In this document: in pieces, positions 1 to 48,300 of the stretch
Position numbering within the stretch: position 1 is the first letter of the stretch
How the letters are laid out: every line of letters starts with the position of its first letter
NCBI GenBank assembly: GCA_026745465.1
Contig: JACYXH010000401.1
Span: 259,501 to 323,500, forward strand
Direction of reading: 5' to 3'
DNA: 64,000 nucleotides
Origin: Lota lota
Taxonomy: Eukaryota > Chordata > Actinopteri > Gadiformes > Lotidae
Made by a program: the position numbers and the translations under genes
Notes under the pieces: generated by a model
Seen by the model: the letters and a program-made list of their open reading frames with translations, nothing else
Databases searched by the model: none
Told to the model about the DNA's origin: nothing

Positions 1-388
1 CCCAGCAACAGGGCGCTTTTAATTCACCACAGCCTAAATCAAATAATGAATACACCAAGGACCAACACAGCCTGTGGCATTATTTTGACAAAGATAGGCT
101 CTGAAGGGAAACATTAAGAAGGCTTTGTTTCATCACAACATCTTCCGTCCCTTTCTATGAACTCTGCTTTCAGAGGAATTACAGGGATACGGTAGTACAG
201 GGACAGCGATTACACCGGCAGAACGTCATTTAATGTATGCAGTGATTAACCCGGGAAGAGAAACTGCACAACCCTTAAGGGCTTGTCACACCAATTAAAA
301 TAAATGTGTGCTACTAATTTTAAAAAAATCTCAAGTTTCTTAATGAAACACGTGGCACCAGCAGTGTCTACGAGATGACGTGAAGTAC

Positions 389-22621
<22,233 letters not shown>

Positions 22622-25600
22622 GGCACTCAGGCCTCTGAAGCTAAAGAATGAAAATAAACACAAACGGTCAGACAGACCCTGCCACTCTACGTTGGTTGGT
22701 TTCAAGCAATGCATACACCAGTACAGTTTACCTTTTGTTGTCTTAATCGCTCATCAAAATAGAACAAGGTTATAGAACCAAGTTATTTTCAGTGCTGTTA
22801 AAACATTGGTTCTCTGGGAGTATTTGGAAATAGCAAAAGCAGGGCTGATAAGCCAATGCTTTTTCTCCTAAATTGGACTGTTGGAGTGAGCCAAACTTGT
22901 CTGAGACAGTTGAAAGGGGAAATTCTTTCCATTCCACTGCTTGCTGTACTGTGCAAGCTCGTGCCAGCTATTCACCGATGTAAAGGGCAATAAGGAGAGG
23001 ACATTGTGGAATAAGGTCTGAGGAAATCAGCTAGGGAAGGGCAGGAAGAGACCAAACAAAACTTGATGAAGGACCATTGGTTATTGTAGTTCAGATGCGT
23101 TCACCAGTTGGGAGGGTATAAGTCAGAGAATTCCAATGCCACTGATGTAATGAAAATTGTAACGACTGATTGAAATAATTGCATCATCAATCATTTAAGT
23201 CATTAACTGAAAACAAAATATAAAGCACATGTTGGACTGCATCCAAAGAAGTATTTTGACATAATGGTGTTAACTTCTTCACCTTGTTAACTTATTTCCA
23301 CAGTCATCGTTGACTCACAAACAGGAAATATCCCAGTTTTTTCATCCAAATCTAGTAACAAGCTTTTCTCTAGTAAAAATGTTCTACCTGAAGACTATGC
23401 TGTCCACAGTAGCGAGCATAACATTTATACTAATGATAAACATGTTTCTGCTATCACTCCTGCTAAGCCCACAATGTACCAACTCAAAAGATGATTAATC
23501 ATGTATGCATGTAATGGAGTCCACAATAAATGTCTCCCTTGGGGAAAAGAAAGTATATTTCATTTGATTAGCATGTTTTGCCATTTCTGCATGAACCAGT
23601 CCAATTTTGAAAGAACAAATCCCATTCCACCCCCTCTTTGTCTTGTGTTAATTTGCTCACAATGTCTGCCTACCTTTGAAATGCATTATATTGCAGAAGT
23701 CCGATATGCTCTGAACGCCCTTTCACATTGTCTTCATGAATGAATTTGAATGTTCACCCGAGGTGGCCTGCATTCCTGTTAACCCCTTGTGCCAAGCGGC
23801 TTTGTTCCTAATGATGGGGTGGGTCAACTCAAAGATCACCACCAGAGTGCTGCCCGACTCACATAATGCCAACCCCCTAGAATCCCTTACACTAAATTAG
23901 CACGCAAGACTGTGCCTGAGAATTTGTCTCCTGTGATTCCTGCCGAGCCTCTGGCCTTTCAAAGATCACATGCTCGGGCCAGCCGGATCAGAGGAGCGGG
24001 AATTCTTCAGGGATTAGGATGGTCATTGTTCCCCCGGGGCATTTGCTGTCCGCTGTCCTCGAGCCGACAGCTAGGCCTGGCCCGAAGCCGAGCCGTGCCA
24101 GCTGAAAATAGGAGGGGGGGGGGGGGGGGGGGTGGTTCAGGAGGCTTCTCAATTAAGACACTCGGGAAAGCTGGCTGTGAAAAACCCCAGGTATGGATGA
24201 GCGTGCGCATTAAGATCACCACTGCAGCCACGTGCAAATCGCCCGCGGCTGCAAGGTCTTCTGCAAGGGCAGCGATGTAACCCGCTGCTCGCTTCGCATG
24301 ATTGGTTCTTATTGAAGCGTGCTACTTGTGATATCTTTGCATCCTTAAGAGCAAAAAGGAAAGTAAGTGGATTCGCCAGGGTTTTCGGATTAGTTTATGA
24401 AGCGCTGCTAGAGTATCATTGTTTGAAAAATTAAGCCTCTTCAAATCCCTGTTAGACTATGTGATGCAATCGAGTTTCAAGTGTCAGGGGGCCTGTGTAA
24501 GCTGTCTGAAGTGATCAAGGACCGTGGTCTGAACTTTCCGACTGGCCAGTGAACTAAGAACATCCTCTGCTAATTCCACATACTATGAACCCTGCTTAAC
24601 AACCACAACAGAATTGGCTAGACTAGGGCTTCAGAAATTTAGAAATTGCTACAAATCCAGGCCTTATAAATGTTTTAGCCACGCACAACAATTATTTCTA
24701 TATACTAAAGGAAACCGTACAGTAGTCAACTATCCAACACCGGATTTAGAAAGATTTAACCATCAGACAAATGATTGTTCATTTTCTACAATTTGCTGTG
24801 CTATGGTTTTTCCAAAGCCTTGTGGTTTTTTTAACAAGTGAACCGTCGCTACATTCAAATCCTTAAGAAAACAACACATACCGGCTAACATTCATGCCAA
24901 GATGGCCACCTGTGCTTGAGCCAGAGGCCATTCCACACAAATGGAGAGCATTTGGTTCCCACAGCTGATGACTACGTTAGCCGCAACATGAACCTCCCGC
25001 ATGAGAATCTGAAGCTCGCTCGCCCTAATAGAAGACAGATGTTACAAGAGCCAATCACATGGCTGTTAAGATACAAGTCTGCAACGCGTCACTTCATCCG
25101 TTTTCCTATCAGATTGGCTAATAATCCTCCTTGTTCTTCTAAATCACTTGGCTTTGGAATAATCCAGATGACAAAATAAATTGAATTTCAACAGATATAT
25201 ATGGCTTAAAAACACAAAAGCAAACAAAGAGATGCAGTGGAACAGATGTTGGTGGAGATAGTGAAGACATATAAATAATGGCACAATTCACATTGAGTAA
25301 TGACTAAAAACTGCCATGCCTGCATAAAATACACATGTCGCAAAACAATCACCTTATATACACTGACGCATGTCTGTGGGCCCGGTTGTAGTATGGTTGT
25401 GTTTTACTGTCATTTAGATAAGCCTAAAATGTTTGTTTACTTTTTTTTTGTTTACTTCAATTATTTGTCACTGACTTTCCTGGCAAGATTAAGACAAAGG
25501 GCGCATGATGTTATGTTTATCAAACTTCTCCTTTTTGTCCTAACAACCTACTTTCTCTGTCTGCCCAGGAAGTGTTTAAGAAGCCAGACACAGGAAGTAG

Positions 25601-26593
25601 TTTGGCAATTCAAGTTACCTACACAATTAAATGTATACATTTGGCAGGGACGGTACACATCAATGCACATTTTGGTTCACACTTCAATGTAGTTGCCAAG
25701 ACGCTCATTTCCATCTACTTTACATCTGTAGTCCCTGTTCAAACCCTGGCATTGCAATCTTCAGGTCAGGGGACATTTTCATATCCAAAACATTGTTCCC
25801 TTAAATCCTACCATTAAAAAAAATATGCAAACGTGTTTTCCACTGGATCCAACCATGGAGTGTATCGCATAATTATAATCCTGTGAGTACACAATTGGAT
25901 AATAACAGGGAATTTAAACAACATTTGATGCTTCAATTAACGGCATTAACTTTTTATAAATGAACAAATGAACCGCTAGAAAGTAGCTGAAAACACCCGT
26001 CTCACTTATGTACCTCTCTCTCTCTCAAATGGAGGAAACTCCATCCCCTTTTCTTACCTTGGCCCCAAGCTGCCCTGACAGTGACCATGGTCGGCTGGGT
26101 GGACATGTGGAAGGAACTATGACATAATACTCCTGGGAAGGTCGTCGGCCCGACAGGGCAGAGACACATATCATCCTTGACACCCTCAGCCAGGGACATT
26201 TACATCCAAAATGGGGAAAACAAAAATTAATAAAGCCAACCTGAGATGGCAGGGGAAGGGGATTGGGCCCCCATTGGCTGACTGAGACAGAGAGACAGAG
26301 AGAGAGCATGTATTATTTCGGCATCGGTGCCATGTTTATTTTGCTTGACCTCTCCCTTACCCTCTCAGCCTTGTCTACCCTAGTGGAAATATGCAGTGAC
26401 AAACAGCCTTTCTCTGGGTGCCCTCTTTCCCACATTACTCCTGCCGTTTGTCCCTGACATGGGACCTTAAGAGACTAACGACTCTTCATTCAGCCTGGCA
26501 AACAAAAAACCGGCCCGTCCCCTTTTTACTCGAAAAATTAAATGCACTGCTCTTAGAACATGAAAGTCCATACCGCAAGGTCTTCCCTTTTCC

Positions 26594-26716
<123 letters not shown>

Positions 26717-28841
26717 CATAGATTAGGCCTAGTACTCATCAGAACATTCTGGTTAGATGGATCAGTTTGATCAGTTCTTTGCACAGCTCTTGGGAACACT
26801 GAGGAACACCAACGTATGCTAACCACATATAGCGCCTGCACACACCAGTGAAAATAGCCGTAATGACAATAAGTATTCCCTGCTGTAGTCAAGGAAATGC
26901 ATAGCAATCTTCCCTTCATGACAAATGATCCATGACCACGAACTAAAAAGGGAGAGGGTATTTTGAAGCGCATACCTGGCAAGAAGAGATGGCAAAGACC
27001 ATTTCAAATGGCAAATAACTCCAGACTTTAGGTTTTTTAGCATGAAGCGATCCTCCATGGTGCTCTACAGTGCTGAGAGTGGGAAGGAGAGGGCTGTTAA
27101 AATTAGAGACCAGGCATTTCGATAAAATTGGAGCGGACCTATTTAAAGAAACATCACAACCAGGAAGGAGAGCAGCTTGGTACCGCTTGGGGCTTGGCAA
27201 CATTTAACGGTAAGAAAAAACACTCCACTGTTTTGAGCTCTCCAGGGTTCCTGGTGTGCTTAATCACTTACACAATTCCCTCTGAAGCCAAGGCGACGCG
27301 CGTTAGTCCTGTTTACCCAGTCTGTTGACCTCCCATTCTGCCAGTGTGTAACCCTAGCTGTGACTTGCAAAAGCATGCAAACCTCAGGGTCGCATAATAT
27401 CTATGGCTATGCTCGCTTCCTTCACGCACCATCAAACTTATTTATGTTCAACCAGCAACATGACAAGGGAGGTTGCCTGCAAACCCAACTAAAAACCTAT
27501 TAAATGGACCAGTGCTTTGAGTAAATTCTGACTACAAATGTGTTTATTGCCACCAACGTGAGGGTGTTTTCGCCTGTTCTCAACTCTGCAAACCCAACAG
27601 TGTAATTTGCAACGAAGAAAGTGGGAGCCACAGTGCCATGTGTTGCATACCAAAGACTATGGAGGGAGGAAGCTGGGCTATGCTGCCAGCCAGTCCCCTT
27701 CTCCCTCCAGAGCCTGGATGCACATCGCGGAACTTCCCTTTCAGACCACCAGCAAGAAAGTTCCATTCAGTCCTTTGATAGAACATCTATCTGAACTGAA
27801 TCTAAGGGTCGAGGGAGGTCAAGGAACCAATAGATCGGACTTTTAAGGTGTGGCTGATTGATTTTGCACCACTTCTGCTTAACAGCTGGTGAAGATATAA
27901 ATTGCCCTGCGAACAACAGGCCTTTAGAGGCCTACTTTGTCCCACTAGAATGCTTATTAGAAAGAAAGAAAGAAAAACATATGGGGCTGCTTTAGTCAAG
28001 CATGATTGGTTGGGGTTGGGGGTGGGGGGGGGGGGGGGGGGGGGGATAATGGGAAGTTACAATACAGAATAAATGGCAATGTGTCAGTCAGAGTTGAGCC
28101 GAAATAACCATCCAGCAAGAGGAGTTTCGGTCTGGCATATAGGGCCAACACAAAATGTATTCTGCAACAAAAAGTCTACAGCTGGCCAAAGTTCACATAG
28201 TGTGTTCTCTGACAGCGCAAACATCACTTATCTGACTGAAACTCTTACCTCCGTCAGAGGTTCAAATGAAGCTACTCTATGGTTATCCATGGTTACGTTA
28301 AAGACAGTGACAGCGATGGGGTGTTTCAGTGTAGTGGTTTGTAAGACAATTGGTGGTGTTGTATATTATTGATCAATAGATTGTATACATCAGAAATGTC
28401 TGTGTGCGAAGGGAAAAACATGCAATTCACAAAGCGATCAGGATGACGAACAATGGGGAAATAAGTCGCGTATAGTCTGCGACAAGTTAGGAATCCCATG
28501 TCATTTAAACGGAGGTATCAGTCGGCCGTTTCGTTATTATTATTATGTTCCGTTACTCGATCAAAGCGACCAAAGTTGGTCACTTTAAAAGATGGTGTGT
28601 TGTGATTTCCGTCTATCTAATTAACGCACACACGTCACCAAAGACATCGCATCACATTACACACATCAGCCTGTGTGTAAAAGTTACACTCACAGATACA
28701 GAGCTGAAACGACCGACGCATTTTCGTTAGAACTAACGTTACAGTACGGAGGAATTTGCCAAAGTTCACCTACCGAAAAATGAATTTCCTCTACCAAGCG
28801 CGGCTCAGTAGCGTAGCATTGCTTGATAGGTTCGTTTGCGG

Positions 28842-29006
28842 TCAGTCCTTTGTTTCAACTTCATCTCCAAAGATCAAGAAAGCACGCCAGTGAAGCATGT
28901 TGCCGTACAAGGACCAGCTTCGCCAGCAATCAAGCCCAACGCGTTGCTGCGTCTGAAGTTGACCAACAACGATGAACAGAGGACCGCCTCCCGGTTTTGA
29001 CGCCAT
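28842..29006 (-). other. Possible plekhg3 first exon with a 54-codon upstream ORF
   Basis: An ATG in good context (GGAGGATGG) opens 54 codons, MASKPGGGPLFIVVGQ to FGDEVETKD, ending at a TGA. About 70 bases further, the minus strand has a consensus donor (TTTTTCG/GTAGGTGA, exon edge at 28774). This is the only donor-tailed open segment I found upstream of the plekhg3 start-codon exon, so a 5'-untranslated first exon here is plausible. The peptide is not recognised. It could also be chance. Confidence 0.3.
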
Positions 29007-29781
29007 CCTCCCAGGTCCGGCGTGCGCTGGGTGCTCGTCCTTGCGACGGAACTTCCACACTTGCGGCTCTTTATGTCGGATTTTGCAAATACATACAATA
29101 AAACATACAGACATACATAAAAACGTAGTATACATCAATCCAAATACGTCCCCATAAGGGATGTTTCCTTATTTCTTGGGTTTTGTTGCTGCAGCAGTGT
29201 AATGCTGAGTTATTTAAAAGCTACTATTGTGATCCTTCCAATTTCAGGGGGGTCTTAAAAAGCATAAATTCAATTGTCATCCAAAAATCCCATGGCTGTG
29301 TCTCTCAACGTCAGATTACGTTGTTCAGAGATAAGTGGTGCAAGAAAATAAGGTATAAACATTCAGTGCTAATTGCAAGCAAAATTGCAGAATAATATAC
29401 TTTAAATACTTGTTTCACAATGGGATTTTTTGTAACACGTTTCTATTTGGGATCCTTTTCTGCGTGGTCTCGGGTAAACGTAGCAATATCTCCATCTGGT
29501 GGTTATAAATGGGAGTGACAAGAACGTACAGACTTAGACATGCATACAAAATATATTGATATTAATAAAATAGGATAAAGAAAGTATACATGTGGGCCTA
29601 CAGGGTATCAAGTGGGCTAATGAGAAGGTCATGTCAAGCTCATTTGACTTGATAATATGCAGTCATTGAGGATGGGATAGACACGTAGCTTGAAATTAAT
29701 CTTAGTTGCTAAAATGTGTAAAGCCGTTTAATAATTATGTTCAATCAATGACTTCTGACGCATGCCTTTTTGAATTTACTT

Positions 29782-29787
29782 TTTATT
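29782..29787 (-). terminator. spint1: Candidate polyadenylation signal of spint1
   Basis: Minus-strand AATAAA about 1.1 kb after the stop codon; other weaker AT-rich candidates exist nearby. Confidence 0.4.
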
Positions 29788-30601
29788 TAGCACAGAAGTC
29801 ATTGTATACATCTAAACCAGATATAAAAACTATGCATTATGTACAAAACTAACTTAAAGTGAATGGTGAGACTGTTTCACAAATTAAGGTTGGTCAATAA
29901 TGTATCAACAAACTAAAATCGTATATTGTTTCAGAGCAACATTTTACATACCTACTTTCAAAGTTAATTATTTGTTCATCAAAATGCAAACATCACGTTG
30001 AATATAGTTCATGAAATAAAAATGAAAATAAGTAATCACAGATATTGAAGGGGCTGGGATTTCATTAAGTTAAGAAAGACCAATGAATGTCGGTATTTAC
30101 ATGTTACTCTTTAGACAACAAAACTGTTTGCTCCCAAACCAAAGAACTTCCTGTGATCTTTTGAGAATGTGTGATGTAAAAGGGTGCCATTACTGACAAC
30201 GCAAGAATTCAGTAAGGTCAGAACTACGTTTAGAATATTTTAGTACCCAAATGAGATTTCCCATCACTTCACTTGTGATATGTTATGACTTTGAATATGC
30301 ACTACCCACTCTAAGAACGATATATCAGTGAGTATATTCACTCACATTTTATTCTCTCCTGAAGTTTCCAGTTCAATACTAGGGCTCCAAAGTCCTTTAA
30401 CTTAATAAAAACAGCAAGTAGTAAGATTAAAGAAAATTCACAAACTAATCTAAAGAATAACAGATAACAGTGTTAAGTCATTTTAAGACAAATAACATCC
30501 CAGTCCGATATCCCATTTACCCTGAGCACATAGCATCTCAAAAACATGTCACTGCAACAGCAAACCAAACACCTCGAATAACGCTCGCATTTCAACGCTT
30601 T

Positions 30602-30717
<116 letters not shown>

Positions 30718-30925
30718 CATTCGCGTTTCATACAACAGAGTTAAAACTGTACAAGACTGACGTCAGGGTAGGCGTGCCATCAGTACAAACCTTAAATGGG
30801 ACTTAAAAAAGTCAAATGTATCGTTTAAAATAATAAAAGTTCAATATCGTTCCCCAACCCCCTCCCCAGTCTGATGTAGTTTATGGGTGCACAACGCATA
30901 CTCCGATTAAGGAGCCGAGGTTGGA

Positions 30926-42207
<11,282 letters not shown>

Positions 42208-42287
42208 TAAGAGGTCCAATTCGATTGGGAGAAGAATACAATCCTCCGATGGCAGTCTGGCAGTCGTCAACTTTGAATTTAAGGAAC

Positions 42288-42893
42288 CTGAAAACGGAAA
42301 TAATAAACGTTGTCAGAAAAAGCGTCGACGCGATGTGGCCACTGTGACAGTGCCGAGGCCGCGTCTTTTATTGTAGGCGGTCCACTTATATAAAAAAAAA
42401 AACATCCAAAACGATATGCTAAGGTTTTGATAACATTATAAATATACCTTTACGCTGTCTTGAAAGGAACAATGTACCTTACCCTTTGATGTCTTTATGT
42501 ATCGTGTCCTGTGTGACTCTTCCTACGGTCAGGTGAGTGACTCAACCTGGGAAATACAGGAAGTGAAATTGGACTCCCCAGGTACGCGGATGCCACGCCC
42601 TTCAAGTTGGGTCGTCAAATGTCCTTTGTAACCTTAAATACGTCTTCAAACACCAAAGTCAACAGTACTATTGACTTGTTGAGATCGCTGCCGTGCTCTC
42701 CATTCAACGTTAAAAGAGTACTTGAAATAGTTCCGATCAGATCATAATCGCTTAATTGTGTGACGCATGAGTAGGTATGGCATTAACACGTCATTGAAAT
42801 GTTATTTTAAGGTTGGACCCATAAACCATGTCCCATTACTTTTCACATCGTGTGGCTATACCTGGAGGACAGTGTACATTCGATCTCTCTCTC

Positions 42894-42988
<95 letters not shown>

Positions 42989-44679
42989 ACACACACACAC
43001 ACTCACACACGCGCGCACAATTCAGACTTGAATTAGCAAACATTACATTCTCATTTTAACCAGATGGTGGCGGTATAGTGCCAACCCAATGTAGTTTCTG
43101 TCTGAGAATGTATGTTAATGATTTATACGATTTATTGATCATTAACATACAATAACAACATCATTCCTTTTACACATGCAGAATAAAACAGCCTTCATTT
43201 ATAGCAGCGGTACGACTAATTTCATGAGTCATCATTACACGAGACAGAGACAGAAACAATGCTCTAATGTTTCTTTGCACAGACAGATGCGTGTTCTCCT
43301 CAACCTGGAAAAAAAAACTTGGTTTAAAAGCTTTATTCATCAATCTGTCTGCATGTCTTGTCTGTCTGTCTGTCCGTTTCCTAATGGCATCTGTCTGGTA
43401 ACAACACATCCAAATGAAACAATGAAGGTTAAGTTGACATGGGGTCACCCCCCCCCCCCCCCCCCCCCCCCCCACCCCCCCAAAAAAGGACCATCACATT
43501 CTCGTACCTTATCTCCATCACCCATGGCTTTGTTTTTTCAGGCAGCTGAATAACCTGGCCGGTGGCAGAGGAAGGGGATGAATGAACTGGTATGTCTGGA
43601 AAGGTGAGCTGAAGAGGAGAGCTCAATAATTCAGTGTTTGTAACAGACGGTGCATCAGTGGGTGAACAGACAGGGCTCAGGCTAAACAATGGGCCCTGCC
43701 AGAAAAGAAAAACACAACCCCAGAGGAAGAAGAAGGAGAACGAATAAATAAGCGCTAAACCTCGCTGGTTGTATATCGTAACCGGATCTGTGGGAACCCA
43801 GCAGGCGGTCTCCTTTGTCCTTTCTAATAGTTTGGTGCAGACGCTCATCACGTTTTGAACTTGACTCACAAACATTTGACTTTTCCTTTAATTGAAGAAG
43901 TAATCAAGCCTTGTTATTTGGAGGTTTGACTTTGAAATGACAGAAGTACTTAGTAGGCCGTCCATCTATTATTTAGAACAGAGTAACCGAGGACGCCCAT
44001 TTTACTTCAAGGTGCATTAAACCTACACCTGATAATGTCTATGATAGTGGTGGTGATTGCCAGCGGAGCCCTGGCTCACCTCCATGGGGGACCCAGCCAT
44101 TGTTCTGCATTTGGACGGACAGAGGAGCCTAGCTTGCTCCCGTCTCCCCTCTTAAGCTTCACAAACCTATTCCGACGTATTGTTCATACTAAGCGGTGAG
44201 TTGGTTAAGGAGAGTTCCCCCGTTCAGACCTAACTCAAGTGTATGTGTGTGGTGGGGTTCAAAGGTGTTCACTGCAACAACATATTTTGAGCCATTCAGA
44301 GGATGTCATTTACCTCGAGCCTGATAGCTCCATACTGCACCCTATGCCCTTTCTCTGGTTTTTATAACTGTAATTGACCTATGCTCTGCCAGGTGCTTAA
44401 CCAACGGGGAGGGGAAATGCACAAATACACACCCTGTACGGTTTTGTGTGCACACACAAACATATACACACACACACACACACAAACATCTCTCTTTCTC
44501 TTAATCGCCCTCTCATTCACACACATACAGGCACACTCAAACAAGCAACCCAACACACAAACACACGCGTCCCCCGCACACAAACACACACACACACACA
44601 TTATCTCTCTTTCTCCCAGTCACTCTCTCGTACACGCAGGCACACTCACACAAGCACCCCCCACACACAAACACACGTA

Positions 44680-44716
<37 letters not shown>

Positions 44717-45138
44717 AACAGAAAGAGGCGTATCTCATTACCATCCTCTTGATGGTGCAGGCAGCAGGCTGTGCCGAGGGGAGGAGATCAGCAGACAGCG
44801 AGCGATCGAGGGAGAGTGGAAGAGAGTAAGCGAGGGGAAAAAACAAACAGAGTGCAAAGACCAACTCGTTAAGGGTTGCCAGCAAGAACTGAACGGAACC
44901 GAACGGAAGGGGAGAAGGGAAGCATAGATCAGGCCAACACACACGACACAACAAGATAACAGCAGATAGGTGAGCGGCAACGACAGCCCCCTCACTGTAA
45001 GCAGACACAGAGAGAAGAGCAGAGCGAGGGAAGCCAGTGCAGCGTCAGGCTTCTACAAGAGTGTGTGTGTGTGTGTGTGGCTGTGTGTGTGCGTTCAGTC
45101 CACGCGTCTACCACGGATCTCCTGAGGCCGTGGCAGGC
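42288..45138. other. Divergent upstream region of spint1 and ppp1r14d
   Basis: Includes the probable spint1 5'-UTR exon from 42484 upward, (CT)n with (CA)n at 42883-43010, a C run at 43448-43473, and scattered CA-rich DNA at 44447-44714 before ppp1r14d. No other coding exon. Confidence 0.5.
42883..43010. repeat. (CT)n followed by (CA)n compound microsatellite
   Basis: CT repeats to about 42953, then CA repeats with a few interruptions, upstream of the spint1 promoter. Confidence 0.95.
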
Positions 45139-45340
45139 ATGGCGTCAACGGAACCGGGTGCCCAGTCCAGGGTGATGTTCCAGACGGTAGACAAGACAGA
45201 AGAGCCCCGCAGCCGCAAGCTGGGCAAGCTGACGGTGAAGTACAACCGCAAGGACCTGCAGAGACGGCTGGACATAGAGGAGTGGATCGACGGGCAGCTG
45301 CACCTGCTCTTCGAATGCGAGGTAGGGAAGCACTGGCCCA

Positions 45341-45377
<37 letters not shown>

Positions 45378-48300
45378 GCGCGCGCACACACGCACTGCTG
45401 TGCATGTATGCCAACAAGCACACACACGTAATATTAACACAATCATGCACACAGCTTGTTCTTTTTTTGGAAGTGTGTGGGAAAACAGCAGGGGGTAGTT
45501 CAAAAGTGCAGAGGTGTGTGTGTGTGTGTGTGTGTGTGTCCCCATTCGCCACTGATAGCCTTTCCTGTTTCACTGAATCCCATTTTCTTTACATTTCAAC
45601 AAAATAGAAAGTAGGATGATTATCAGGCTTCTGATACTTAAGGTTTTCATTTCCCTGATAAAACCCTTTTATCAATATGATCAGAAAAACATGTTTATAG
45701 CGGTTATCAGCTCATTTGACACATCGCAGCCACACATGTACAGTATGTTGATTCAGCCTTTGGTTCCGTCTGTCTTGGAGTTTCGTACAAATGAACGGCC
45801 CCATCCCAACAATGGGTGATGGCTTTGCGCTCACCTCCAAAGACATGCTTGTTATCGCAGCTCATAACCCTCACGCAAAGAGGTGGACGGTGCTGGTGGG
45901 ACTCTGCCATGGATCAGCATCCCAATCAGGGGTGTATCCCTGCCTTACGCTCAAACGTCCGCTGGGATAGGCTTCACCGCTGAAAGGGTCGATGGGTGGA
46001 TTTACTCGTGGAGAAGTCTACTTAGCATGTATTTGACGCATCTAAAGTGCAATAGAAATCGAATGTAAACCCATGTCCTGTGTGCGGTGACATCATGACG
46101 ATTCCCTCCAAAGATTGCCCAACCACTCCCCACGACCACCCTGTTCAGGTCGTAAAGTCCCATTGCCTTGCCCCCAGACTCCTGGCTGGCTGGGTGGTGG
46201 AGCATTGTGATCCGATTACGTCTGATGTGTTTCTAAGAAGTTGATTTGCTCCGGGGGAACCATGGCAACAGATGTACCTACGCCTACATGAGGCAGAATG
46301 GCTCGGTCGAAACACGGAAGCCATGCGAGGAACAGGGGGAGGAGGATGAAGAGGATGATGATGAGCGTGTAATGTATAATAATACTGCTGTTGTGCCGAA
46401 TAAGAAGTGATGAAGACACGACAATTTGCTCGTTTAACATGCAGGATACTACATGGCTAGCACAAGCCTGCTGGAGAGACATACGGAGTCTGCAGGGAGT
46501 GTGAGTGATGGCCCCACCAGGAGTTAAATGCTGTGGGATCACTAGGATGGGAGCTGGACCCGACTGTGTATAAATTGAGTATCGTTGGGGTGGGAGGAGA
46601 TACAGTCTGGGTGGGCTATTTGTCAAGAGCATGCATGCGGCACACAGACAGAGCGGGTGCTGGAGTACCGGGTTCCATAAGATTCCACACATTGGGATGA
46701 AACACTCCTTTAAGTAGGTGCAAAAGCATTAGCCTCTGATAGAGTTAACTGAACAATGATGCTACAGAGATGTGCAAACACTTTCCTGTATCAAAGCCCC
46801 AATTTTCATCCGGAAAGAGGAGTTCTATATCCAGGTAATCTATACTAGCTCCAACATATATTCAATATATTTCAATTCTAGTTCCTATAATTTATAATGT
46901 AACACTTTTTACATTTATTCTTCATTTGTTTTCACACATTAGCTCAACATCTCTTCATTGTGAAACATTAGATGTCTATATGTGTGTGTGCGATAAGATA
47001 AGGTGTAGCCTACTTTACTAATTCCGGAAAAAGAGCAAGGACCAAGTACTTGTTCCATTCTGTCCTCCCAACGACGACTCTGTTAAATAACCATTGTTTT
47101 CACCGTAGCAGCAGACGTTGATAATAAAGCCACTGCATCGCAATTAGGCATGGTTTTCTCCATATGTTCTCATGTGGTGTGATGAATTTAACAAGGCTTC
47201 TGGGGATCTTGGCTCTGTTGGGGTTCTCAGAGTCTTCCGCAAAGGAAGCATTTACAGTCAACCCCTCAGCGTCACCGCCTGAATTATTTAGCCTCATCTC
47301 TAATTCATACCAGTGCTGCGATGGACCGGTGTGTGGCAGGCGTCGCTGTGCACTTCACACCTTTTGGGGGAATCGTAAAGCTATCACGTCAGTATGACAA
47401 GGACCGCACTTGTAAGGACAGTAGATTCAGAATCAGTGTCTCACAAAACAACTTTATGTACAATCTGCCTTGGCATACAGATAACCCTGGTGCAGTATCT
47501 GATGGACATACAGTATAATCAAAGGGCAAGCACGTTTTGCTTTTCAGTCAAATTAATTTCAATATATAAAGCCTTATTTGTTCCACAGCACAAGATTTCT
47601 GTACAGTCTGACAAAACATTTGCTTTTAGAAATGTCCTTTTTTTCCATTATTGTTCAGACATGTTCTTCAGTTCAAGAAACAAATGTTCCATTTACCGCA
47701 GTCATAAAGTGATCTCCCACCTGCCTGGGCTATTGAGTTGATGGTAATGGGTCGAAACGAGACTTCTGGTGAAGGTCAGCGAGTTAAGACTCTATAATGC
47801 AGTCTAAAACATGAATTGGTTCCTCTGAAAGCTCATTTGTTATTCATGTATTTAGGATTTAAGTGGCAACATTGAACTTAGCATCCATATACGTCATTAA
47901 ATTCAGAAAGTTCTAATGAGATCTAATAAGGCCACAGCCAGGCCTTAAAAGAATTTAACAAAAATGAACGTCATCTTAATAGGACGTTTATGGACGCGTT
48001 TATGGATGCCACAAACAACTAAACATGAGAAAAGTTATGTCATTTACACCCTCATGAAAATTGCTCAACACTAGTCAACGCTGGTCAATACTAACAGCAT
48101 CTGAAGATTTCAACCATGCATCATATAGCCTTATGTATTTATACCTATAAACTGTGAACAACACATAGGAGAGCCTCACACCATTACGACTGTTCTGTTC
48201 TGCAAATGTGAACAGAGAGCTCTCAGCATAATCGCTATGTGTCCATCTGCAGTATTAATCAATTACCCAGCGGGGCCTTTGGGGACGTTATATATATGGG

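Noticed and set aside
43429-43875. 148-codon minus-strand frame near 43.6 kb
   Set aside because: Contains a poly-Gly from the C run and no family resemblance.
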